From: Paralithodes platypus
Lineage: Eukaryota > Arthropoda > Malacostraca > Decapoda > Lithodidae
NCBI GenBank assembly: GCA_032716605.1
Contig: CM064512.1
Coordinates: forward strand, 30,021,038-30,085,037
Direction of reading: 5' to 3'
DNA: 64,000 nucleotides
The position numbers and the translations under genes are program-made. Under the pieces are notes generated by a model. It was not told the DNA's origin. It saw only the letters and a program-made list of their open reading frames with translations, and ran no database searches. Shown here in pieces: positions 1 to 9,022 of this stretch; the first letter of the stretch is position 1, and each line of letters begins with the position of its first letter.

Positions 1-600
1 CATATTAACAAATTCAGCTTCAATGTGTTAGTACAAGAACATACTTTATAACACATATGAATCAATAAAGTTTAATTCAGTTTGATTGAAACATTGATTA
101 CAAATACAAGAATGCGGATAACAACAGATATATTCATCCTATTGAGGTAGTCTGCATTTACGTACAATTATACTTAGCACCTGCATGTGTGTGACCCATT
201 TCACTGAATGTATTACTTAATGACATGAATTAGATGTAGGTTTGATTGCATGCATTTGTGCAAACATATGTTGAAAGTTAATGTTTTTTTGTCACCAGTT
301 ATACATTTCACGAAGGACAAGTATATATTTCCCAAAATGTCCTGCACAAAACAATGCAATATCTTCTGACAGTTGTCCCTTGGTGCTCTTATTGTAACTT
401 TAATTGCATTATCACCGACCCAACTCCTTGCTGGAGAATCTCATCAAGACCTTTTCCGTCTCCGCTTCCTCCAACAGTCTGACCTGGACTTTGCTGAGTG
501 TCATGTTGTTTAATGTGTTTTAACTAAAATACACATTGCGATATATAGCCTAGTAGCCCCATATCGCAAAAAATATTCAGTATTCATAATATACCAGTGT
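1..600. other. No gene recognised
   Basis: AT-rich sequence with short frames only. No domain, tRNA or inverted repeat was recognised. Confidence 0.5.
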
Positions 601-606
601 ATATAT

Positions 607-608
<2 letters not shown>

Positions 609-637
<29 letters not shown>

Positions 638-793
638 TGAGTATATATCACAAATACACGTGAGCCACTAAATGTTTCTAATCTCTTAGTGGGGTTCAAA
701 CCGCCGACCGTCAGGACGATAGCCGACGCTCTAATCAACTACACCACGGCAGTCTATATATAATATATGCATAAATATGTATTATATATATAC

Positions 794-839
<46 letters not shown>

Positions 840-938
840 TATATATATATACAGTATATATATACTGTATATATATACAGTATATATATATACATAAATA
901 TATATATATATATATAATATAATCAAAATATATACTGT
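609..938. repeat. (TA)n microsatellite tracts with ATACAGTATAT palindromes
   Basis: Two TA-rich tracts (about 609-638 and 781-938) flank a tRNA-like block. The second includes alternating ATACAGTAT / ATACTGTAT units that make it self-complementary. Reading frames of alternating I and Y here are artefacts of the repeat. Confidence 0.9.
689..754 (-). repeat. tRNA-derived SINE head or tRNA relic
   Basis: Minus strand shows an A-box-like GTGGTGTAGTTG followed at tRNA spacing by a B-box-like GGTTTGAACCCC. The two acceptor-stem sides do not pair, so this is not a functional tRNA gene. It is most likely the tRNA-derived head of a SINE sitting between two TA tracts. Confidence 0.5.
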
Positions 939-1035
939 ATAATATAAGGGTGTATTGAAACAACACTTACAGACTTCAAGTGCTTCAAGTGCATGTGCTA
1001 TAAGCCGAACACTGGCATTGGTCTCCCCCTTTCTC

Positions 1036-1075
1036 CCCCCCCCCCCCCCACACCCCTTCCTCCCCCCAATCTCCT
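1036..1075. repeat. C-rich homopolymer tract
   Basis: A poly-C run with CCCCACACC extensions. Low complexity. Confidence 0.8.
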
Positions 1076-1539
1076 AGTTTATACCCAGGAATGTTGAATT
1101 ATAAACATAATTAGTTTTCAGGTTGACATTTTGTAATTTATGTTCCCTTTATAAACCATTTACAACTAAAATTATTTTCTGTTAATATCAAACATTTTTG
1201 TATCTTTCTTTCAACATAGGAAACACCGAAGGTATCTTGGATGAAACAAATTACGATCTTCAAGTGGTCTGCAGATATTACTGTCATATGTTAGTAATTA
1301 TTACCAATGTTGAATGATAAATAGAACCACAAAATGTGGGCATTATGAAGTTAGTGCCCAATGTTATTTAATGTATTGTACTGTACAGTTGTGAACATTT
1401 ATTCATAAACAAACATATTCGAAGCGGTCTCGGGTTCAATTGAATCTCCTAACTAATTTATACTGGGTATTTGAATTTCAGAGATTCTTTTAATCAGTTC
1501 GACATTCTAAATCGATCAAAATTAATTACCTCTGCTGTA

Positions 1540-1750
1540 CAGCCACGAGCATAAATGCTTCAACATCAACCAGATAACGTCAAATCCTTCATCACTAGGA
1601 GTTTATATTAAGCTGAATAAAATCGTTTGACGGTAGCTAGAATGAAATACAGAAATAATTGTGAGTTTGAATACAAAGTTTTGCAATACTTTTGGAGACA
1701 AAGGGGCGAACATTATTTGGTTGGTGTCACAGTATTTATGCTCGTGACTG
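1540..1750. mobile_element. Tc1/mariner-type MITE
   Basis: A 211-bp block bounded by imperfect inverted repeats. The left end reads CAGCCACGAGCATAAATG and the right end is the complement of CAGTCACGAGCATAAATA. Similarity of the arms extends about 35 bp, to ACCAACC inside. Both ends abut a TA dinucleotide (1538-1539 and 1751-1752), and the CAGT-like start plus TA duplication is the signature of Tc1/mariner elements. No transposase frame lies inside, so it is non-autonomous. Confidence 0.75.
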
Positions 1751-1754
1751 TACA

Positions 1755-2940
1755 TGGTCATTACAGTGTGATAAGAAGATTAATTGAAACAAATACTGTA
1801 TAATTCCCACCAAGTGATGTAATACAGTTTTGAAATGTTATTCGAGGCGTTTTATGAAGCTTCGGATTCCACTCGAATCTGCTCAAATATCGAACTGTCG
1901 GCGTGGACATGATTATCATGCCTGTTTTCCAAATATCTAACCTATTATTTGTACAGTATAACTGTTACACACCAATATTGTCAGTAATATTCGATGACGT
2001 TTTAATTGAGACAATGAGCAATGATTAAGGAAACTTCACTTCACACACACACACACACGTCTCCCTTTGTCACGCTTATTTTATTTACCTTACATAAACA
2101 AGGAAATGAGAGGGTTATAATTATGTGTGTGTATGTATGTCTGTGTATGTCATTCATTTTCTTTAACCTCACTCTTTTATAACATGAGTGTTTGGTCAGG
2201 TATGCGTGGTCACAATTGTACGGTATGTAACATTTGGCTCCTATAACTTTTCGTATTCCTCGATGATTCTTCATTCCTGAACATAACTGTACATGCAGTA
2301 TACTATCTTCATTAAATACGGAACAATTGCGCGAAAACGATCAGCTGCTTCACAAACGATTGGATTACCTTCTGCTTCGTTAGGATACCCGGCCCAGACT
2401 TGGGCATCAGCATTATGTCCCATGACCAGAGTTACAAATGTTACATATTTTGTTTACGCTAATAAATTGCTAATAATTAGTATTTTTCTGCTAACCACAT
2501 AATATCATCACCACATTCTAAGATATTTTTATTTCGTAATTACTAATGTGTGAATAGGTAAGCCCATGCTTTCCCTTTAGCTAAGTCGATAATAGATAGG
2601 TTTATCTTGTATTAATAATTTAGTGCTTTACTTGTAACCCTGTTTTGCTACATTTCTAAAAAGGCATTTATCTCTAAAATAATACATTTTTGGGAAAAAT
2701 TTGATACAACAATATATGTTTATTTTCCATTTTACAATGTGTTCGTCATAGTCTGTAACAGTTGTTTCAATACACCCTCAAACCATAACACAATGTACAG
2801 TAAGCCCATGTTCCAGAGTATGTACTGTACAGGTTGTAGATATTTTACACTAAAGATGAGGTAACTCATGCGTGAAGGAACAATTACATTTATCACAACC
2901 TATACTTTGGGTTACTGATATGTTTGGAAGCTTACAAATT
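1755..2940. other. No gene recognised
   Basis: AT-rich, unique-looking sequence with a short (CA)n at 2041-2058. Frames of 60-77 codons here show no domain or coding character. Confidence 0.5.
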
Positions 2941-3008
2941 AGTCATAGCATAGTTGGTAGGATGCCTGGATTATAATCCTAAGACCATTAGTTCGATTCC
3001 TGGATAGG
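2941..3008 (+). repeat. tRNA-derived SINE head
   Basis: TAGCATAGTTGG matches the RNA polymerase III A-box consensus exactly and TAGTTCGATTCC is close to the B box, about 34 bp downstream. The acceptor ends do not pair, so a SINE head is more likely than a tRNA. The retroposon at 3027-3554 inserted just downstream. Confidence 0.5.
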
Positions 3009-3026
3009 GACAACATGTTATGTACA

Positions 3027-3554
3027 ATTGTTGTTGTTGTTGTTGTTGCTGTTCCTCAGGCTGTCTGGCCGAACAGCCCCAAGGCCCCGAGCAAGGCCAA
3101 GGCCATAACCGAGCGCCCCCACAGAACCCTCCCTGCCGACTACAATAAAGCCTGGGTGACCGAAGCCACTCCATGGCGGGGAGCTGAGGAGGGTGCGGAA
3201 ACGCCCGGGAAACCAAAGCCCCACCCAGGGCCCTGTGCCCCTCAGCAATTATGAAGAGAAAGTTGAGGGGCAAAGGAAAGATGTGACGCTTTGGCTTCCA
3301 ATCTTGGTAGATTAGGAGGTCAATCCACGCAAGAGACGCCATCACTTGAGATCTAGAAAATATATAAGTAAAAGGAACAGTCAGAGTAAGCTATGGGCAT
3401 GGCAGAGATTGCTCAGTTCTCACTCTGATAGACCAGCCCATCACCACATGACTAGAACTCAATCCTCTCAGCATCAGCTAGGAAAGGCCCTAGAAAGCCG
3501 CCTTTGGCGGGGGGATAGCTCCCCTATTTCAATTTTCGTGGTTGGGCACCCGCC
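3027..3554 (-). mobile_element. Retroposon insertion with 13-bp target duplication and (CAA)n tail
   Basis: The block is flanked by identical CATGTTATGTACA copies at 3014-3026 and 3555-3567. Read on the minus strand it ends in a (CAA)n tail (3030-3050 on plus, GTT repeats), as expected of an RNA-mediated insertion. The body is GC-rich (about 3060-3240), unlike its AT-rich surroundings. I recognise no protein domain; the 124-codon minus-strand frame is low complexity (poly-Q from the tail). A SINE or a 5'-truncated non-LTR element both fit. Confidence 0.6.
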
Positions 3555-3567
3555 CATGTTATGTACA

Positions 3568-4464
3568 GTTCCTTGCAGAAGTTCCGTTCCTCTTTGAGAT
3601 TATATTCATGGAAGTAAAGATAGTATTATTAAATTTAGAGTGTAGTATCATATATATTTACATAATAAGATTAATTAATTACTGCATAGCAAGGAACTCT
3701 TCTAGTTTAATAATAATACTATTTAATTTATGAACACAATCTGAGAGTGGAGTGCAACTTGTATTCACGTGTATCTGTGAGCTTTCAAGCATAACAATAA
3801 CATTAAGTAAGGGATGGGACATATTACAATATTCCTTAATGGTTGAGTTGCCTCGACCTTAGTGTACAATATATATGTACTCTGGAACATTGGTCCATAA
3901 TGACGTCTACAAATATGAACACTAAAGGGACTAAACACGAGGAAGAAGAGGGACCAGAAAAAAGACTCTTCTCCCCTTAAGCGGGTGTCACACAGGCACT
4001 TGCTCTGGTATTTGTTGCAGGCAACTGTGGTCTGGCATCTTCTAAAGTATACGTATATATTATTACAGTCTCTGAATAACATTCACATCCAGTCTAGTTG
4101 TCGATTCCAATGTCGATATACCAAAAACTTATATAAACAAAAATGCTCATCGAAAATGTACTCAACATTGCTCGTGCGACATCGCCTTTACCCTTGACTG
4201 TAACGGAGGAAAGATACAAATATAACTATATTAAAACAGTTATTTGTGCAGGACGGACGTATAGCGGTTCCTTCAATGTTGTTGTTTTATATTTGGGTTT
4301 AGGGTTTGGTTACAAGTTAGGCGAATCCAGTTTATAAGAACTAGAAATAGACCAAGTTCAATAAAAACACACATATTTCGTACACTACCTTCGAATAGAC
4401 AGCACGAAAGATAATCAGTCCGTGGTATACATAATTATAATTTTAATATTTGTGTGACATGACC
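3568..4464. other. No gene recognised
   Basis: AT-rich. The frames of 60-105 codons on either strand have no recognisable domain and no codon bias that I can see. Confidence 0.45.
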
Positions 4465-4533
4465 CAACAAGGGTTCGAACCCAGGCCAGTAATGCAACAC
4501 TCCAACACCTTAACGACTAGACCACCGAGGAGT
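4465..4533 (-). repeat. tRNA-derived SINE head
   Basis: Minus strand has TGGTCTAGTCGTTAAGG (A-box region) and GGGTTCGAACCC (perfect B box). The anticodon stem is poor and no acceptor stem forms, so I read it as a SINE head or tRNA pseudogene. Confidence 0.5.
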
Positions 4534-5148
4534 TTAAAAGTAATGGCTTCTTTTGGAATGAATTCCTTCGTCAACCAGCCGCTCCGACTCGTGGTCACGT
4601 AGCTTGATGCCTTACACACATACACTACACACGCAAACACTAGCACTAACAAAATAATGTATTTAATATATCAATTCCATTAACTATCTCCTCTGAGATA
4701 CATCTAATCCTGGTGAGATGTAACCCTCATCTGCTAATCCTAGTATATTATTTTCCTAAAAACTGAGGATTAAGCTTTTTCATCGTCAAAATTTACATTT
4801 GTATGGTTTCAACATTTAGAGGTACAACGCTACAATGGATTCCTACTTTACTCTTAGCTCAAAATCATGTATGACTCTTTGCAAAGAACTGCAACACTGA
4901 GTTATTCTTTCTGCTTTGTTTACTTTATATGGAATTTCACTCTCGTGTACATATTTATTTAAAGAGTTTAGGTATCTCTGATCCTGTCCTCTTGTGGCCT
5001 TTCTTTGTTAAACCTTTCTCAAACTAAGTGTCGAGAGAGATAGTTTCAAGCAGTTATAAGGAATGTATAGTATCTCAGAGACCTTGCGGTTCATTCCGAA
5101 GAGATACTCGAAGTGGAAGGAGAGAAACTGTTTAGTGCACTACACTCA

Positions 5149-5630
5149 TTACAGAGTGTACAAGATACTATCTACTCTCTTCTTGAACTGCTTTACTGAA
5201 GAACTGTTTACAACTTCGGAGGGAAGTTTGTTCCAAGTAGAACAGATCTTATATTTGAAAAAGTGTCCACAAATACTAGTGCTGAACCTTTTCAATTATA
5301 ATTTCAAGCCAAGGTTGCGTGTTGTATTCATATTGAGCCTAAACATTATGCTATAATCCACATTGTCAAACCCATTAAATATTTTAAATACTTCAATAAG
5401 CTGACCTCGTAGTCTGCGTGTCTCCAACGGAAGGAGATCAAGAGCTCTCATAGCTCAGTCTTCTAAGCCATGGAATAAGCTTTGTAGCTCTAGTTTGTAT
5501 TCTTTCTAGTCGGTCTATATCTTTCCCGAGTGCTGGAGACCAGAATTGAACAGCATACTCCAGGAGAGGCCGTATCAGAGCGTTGTAAATTGTGAGGACT
5601 ATTTCCGTATTTCTATATTTAAATTGACTC
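5149..5630 (-). pseudogene. LINE ORF2 C-terminal domain fragment
   Basis: Minus-strand translation gives the conserved end of a CR1/L2-type ORF2: motifs YNALIRPLLEY, LERIQTRATKLIP, LRGQLIEVFKIFNG and, near the stop, WNKLPSEVV followed by VKQFKKRVDSIL. The stop is close to 5149. The frame carries several stops and shifts. This block lies directly left of the TTAA MITE and continues at 6263. Confidence 0.8.
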
Positions 5631-6262
5631 TTAACCTCTAAGCTGCGCAGCTATGTTATTTGAAAGTGCCCGCCATGTGAAGGTATTCTCATTCATTCCT
5701 GACTAAAATCGTCAATTTACCATATAAATAATTAATACTTATCCATATGCACTTATTTTACTTTTAATATGAACATATGAACATTGGAAAACAATAAAAC
5801 AAGCGATAACAGCAATTGGCTGGTGAAAATTGTGTATTTTAGCCCCACGGTCGTAATCTGACCTTGAGCGGTGAGAGACAAACACCCTCCCTCTCTCTTG
5901 TCTCGGATGGTACTGAGAGACAAGGGGAGCTCTCAGACTGGCTTGGAGGGTAGGAGATACACTCCTCCACCACCCCTCTCTCTCCCACTCGTCCTCGCAT
6001 GAAAATACACGATACATATCGGGAATAATAGAGAAATTACCTGATAATTGAGGAGGGGGGAAAAAGGGGAGGGGAAAGGGGGGGGGGACACATGTGTAGG
6101 AGTGGTAGAAAGTAATGGAGGGGAATTATCTCACCTAAACACAAATTACTTTGTTTTGAGTGCCACTGGGGTGTTTTGAAAGGATTTGTTTAGGCCTTGG
6201 ATCTTAAGAGTCTGGCCGCATTCGCCCAGTAGAACTGAGTCTGGCCGCAGTCCAGAGGTTAA
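5631..6262. mobile_element. TTAA-flanked MITE, type A (632 bp)
   Basis: TTAACCTCT at 5631 and AGAGGTTAA ending at 6262 form short inverted ends on TTAA duplications, the target preference of piggyBac-like transposons. The LINE frame on either side joins in frame when the block and one TTAA are skipped, which proves insertion. Inside are a poly-G run (about 6050-6088) and GACACATGTG, also seen in a related copy at 31866-32200. No transposase frame. Confidence 0.75.
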
Positions 6263-6391
6263 TATAGCCCAATCATTTCTGAGCTTTCTTCTCTAATTCA
6301 ATGTACTGCTTGGAAAACTTGATGTCACTGCTAATCAGAGACCCCAATTATTTTCCAAGTCAGTCACTTCCAGAGGCATTCCCAATAGTGT
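6263..6391 (-). pseudogene. LINE ORF2 fragment between the MITE and the BEL element
   Basis: A 129-bp piece of the LINE C-terminal region. On the minus strand it contains LISSDIKFSKQYIELEKKAQ, with stops. It ends in the AGTGT target copy (6387-6391) next to the BEL LTR. Confidence 0.75.
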
Positions 6392-7200
6392 TGTGGTAAA
6401 CTATCAATGGAAGTTAAATATTACTAAGCTATAATGAATCAAATAAAATCAATCTAAATGAAAACTACTCTATATCTAAATTGAATTCAATCTGAAACAA
6501 GCTAATTTATATCCAAAGGTCTCACATAATAAATGTATATATAGGGTAAGGTTATAAGGGTTAATATTAGCCAGGAATTACGTGAGTTACTTCCAAGTGT
6601 TGAACCCTATTTGATATTCACAAAATATCAAGGGAGAACGTTTTACCCAATATGGTGGTGGACAATGGGGAACGAGACTTCGGTCCCAAGACTCGAGTCA
6701 AGTTAAAGAAAGAATAAATGATTACATGGGAATGGACATGAATAATATGCTTATCTATCAGTCAGTCATGATGTCGATGAGAGCGTCGTGATGGTGTAGC
6801 TGCGTGTATTGCTATATGTGTATTGTGATTACAGGCACAAAAGCTCGATCAACTGAGGGCGGACAAATTAGATGTTGACTGGTTGGTGTTCGTGAAGGCT
6901 CTGGCGTACCTCAAAAGCACACCTTGCTGCCTTGGCAAACCGCCAGGAGCCCAAATTATCGTACCGCATTTAGGTTGCTCTATACGATAAATTATATTAA
7001 TATATACGATAAATTCATATATAGTACATAAGACCATGGCAAAATTGCTTAATAGCATATTAGGCCTTTTATAACTTAACTTATTTACAATCTTATAATA
7101 TACGATCTACTCGTCCTACGTCGTGCTGTAGGAGAGATCGTGACGTCACAGAGACATACGAGATCACAAAAGAGTCATATTCTATCGTATTTATACGATA
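6392..7200 (-). repeat. BEL 3' LTR (809 bp)
   Basis: Starts TGTGGTAAAC and ends ATACGATA on the plus strand. The last 18 bp, TATCGTATTTATACGATA, form a perfect 7-bp-arm hairpin. It differs from the other LTR by about seven substitutions and one 1-bp indel by eye, plus a swapped block at 6581-6628. Confidence 0.9.
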
Positions 7201-7211
7201 CACTCCCCCCA
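7201..7211 (-). promoter_or_regulatory. BEL polypurine tract
   Basis: On the minus strand TGGGGGGAGTG lies immediately upstream of the 3' LTR, the expected place of the plus-strand primer. Confidence 0.7.
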
Positions 7212-7239
7212 CAAAAAAGACCTGAACCCCACCTTAAAT

Positions 7240-7986
7240 CTAAAGTTGCCCAGAGGCTATCTTCTGACGCCACAAGTCAACGGCGCCAGCAGCAGCGCGT
7301 CTGGGACGCGTCCCGGTCCGAGAATGATCACCATCAGTAAGAGGTGAGTCGTTCCTTTGAGAATCCTCGGACCCAGCAATAACAGGTGGAGCGTCAGATT
7401 GCAATGCGGAATCGAGCTCCAAAGCGTACAAACGTGCGATAGGACGAACAGTAGTTCCAGTGGCTGTCTTCAATAGCGCCACCCGCTCTACAGAGTCTGC
7501 CCCCTTGTATACCTCCAATACGCGGCCTAATTTCCAGTATAAACGAGGACTATCTTCTTTAATTAAAACAACTTCACCAACTGTAGGTGCCGTTGGTCTA
7601 CCAGAGGGAGTAACACTCCTTTCCCTCAATGCTAGCAGATATTCACTAATCCACCGTTTCCTAAAATCCTCGATTATCCTGGATATATACTGGTATCTCT
7701 TAGACACCGCTACCTCAGAGTACAACGAGGGATCCTCTAACTCTACTATGGACTGAAAATCAGATGGAAACGCAGTCAATGGTTTTCCATATAGCAAGTG
7801 AGCTGGCATTAATGGTAGTGGTTCTTGCAGGCCGGTGTACACATATGTAAGCGGGCGATCATTCACGACTGCCTCTATCTCTGTGAGGACTGTCGTCAAC
7901 TCACTCTTCTTTAATAGAGCACGTCCTACAACCGCTCTTAGTCCTGACTTTACTATGCCGACACATCGTTCCCACATTCCACCAAA
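7240..7986 (-). pseudogene. BEL integrase C-terminal part
   Basis: About 250 codons. The start FGGMWERCVGIVK contains the third acidic residue of the integrase DDE triad (E of WE). The sequence then runs through the BEL-typical DRPLTY and PLMPAHLLYGKPL region and GEVVLIKEDSPRLYWKLGRV to a C-terminal tail ending at 7240. The frame is open in phase with the 7990-8187 piece, from which it is separated by a single TAG at 7987-7989. Confidence 0.85.
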
Positions 7987-7989
7987 CTA

Positions 7990-8187
7990 AGGTGCCTTAA
8001 CTGGAATGAACCTCCATTCGCACTTCTTCTCTCCCAAAAAAGTGATGACAGTAGGATCACTACTCATATCCTTTAGATATTTTGATGCTTGGACATAAGT
8101 GGGAGCATTGTCGCTAAGAATGAGTTGAGGGAATGAACGACGGGCACAAAACCGTCTGAACGCCAGCATAAATTCTTCGCTAGGCAT
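7990..8187 (-). pseudogene. BEL integrase catalytic core, middle part
   Basis: About 66 codons holding LILSDNAPTY, with the second Asp of the DDE triad, and EWRFIPVKAP just before the in-frame TAG. A frameshift near 8190 separates it from the upstream core. The TAG lies in a segment that is otherwise strongly conserved in BEL integrases. Confidence 0.82.
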
Positions 8188-8191
8188 ATTA

Positions 8192-9022
8192 TCATAGTTC
8201 TAGGTGTACCGCTCGAGACGTCGCACAGGTAAACAATAATATATAAACCTTCTCATGCTCCCTCGTCTTCAATGCCTCTGTGTAATCTAATTCTACCGCT
8301 TGGAAAGGTTCTACGTGCTTTACACGGCATTCAGGTAGAGGTGGAGCTGGTCCACTTGCATATGGTTTACCCTTTAGTCTCTGGCATATTACACACTTTC
8401 TCACTACGCGTCGAGCTACTTGTCGAACTCTGGGTATCCACCATGTGAGACGTAAATTTGATATAATATGACATACCCCGTAGTGTTTTACTTCCCTATG
8501 TGAACGTATGATCAATAGATCAGTAACGTGATGTCTTGTTGGCATAAGTATAGGTCGGTTTGTGCCGTCTGGTACACCCGACCACTTCAGGCGACCCTCA
8601 CACCTGATGAGGCCATTGTCTAGGTGCAACCTTAGTTGACACACTATATTAGGCATTAATGTCTTATTCGAGCTTTTCAAGGATTCTAATTCATTGGAAA
8701 AGGTTTCTACTTGAACCCATTTGATCAAAGTTACTTCAGCTGCTTTAAATTCACGAGCATCAATGTTGTGACCCCTGTTGCAGAGTTGGCCCGTTACTTT
8801 AAGCTTAAGATTGGATACATATCGCAACACCCAAGCTACAACTCTGACTAGTTTATTATAGTCACCGAATCTTGCCCACTTCATGATAGGACCCGGTGGC
8901 TCATTTGGTTGGGCTGTAACTGCCACTGTTTCCAGTGGCAGAAGTCCCTCACCAACAGCATGCCATATCGTCCATTCAATTTCATGGAGCAGCCACTTTG
9001 GACCATGCCACCACAATTCGGA
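8192..9022 (-). pseudogene. BEL RNase H end and integrase N-terminal half
   Basis: Begins LWWHGPKWL, a BEL hallmark between RNase H and integrase. It includes the integrase zinc module (HHVTDLL, HREVKHYG, then CVICQR) and the first catalytic Asp in VELDYTEAL. It ends after RAVHLEL at a frameshift near 8190. It is in the same frame as the RT frame upstream, from which it is separated only by the TAA at 9023-9025. Confidence 0.85.

Noticed and set aside
689..754. Functional tRNA gene
   Set aside because: A and B boxes are present but the acceptor stem does not form. The other tRNA-like heads (2941, 4465, 20430, 43110) fail the same test.
735..966. Frames rich in alternating Ile and Tyr
   Set aside because: Translation of (TA)n. 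The same holds at 35.3-35.6, 41.4-41.9 and 45.0-45.3 kb.
2971..3345. 124-codon minus-strand frame with poly-Gln
   Set aside because: Poly-Gln is the (CAA)n tail of the retroposon read in frame. No domain elsewhere.
7460..7756. Plus-strand frames across the BEL element
   Set aside because: Antisense shadows of the gag-pol frames. The same applies to plus-strand frames across the gypsy element.
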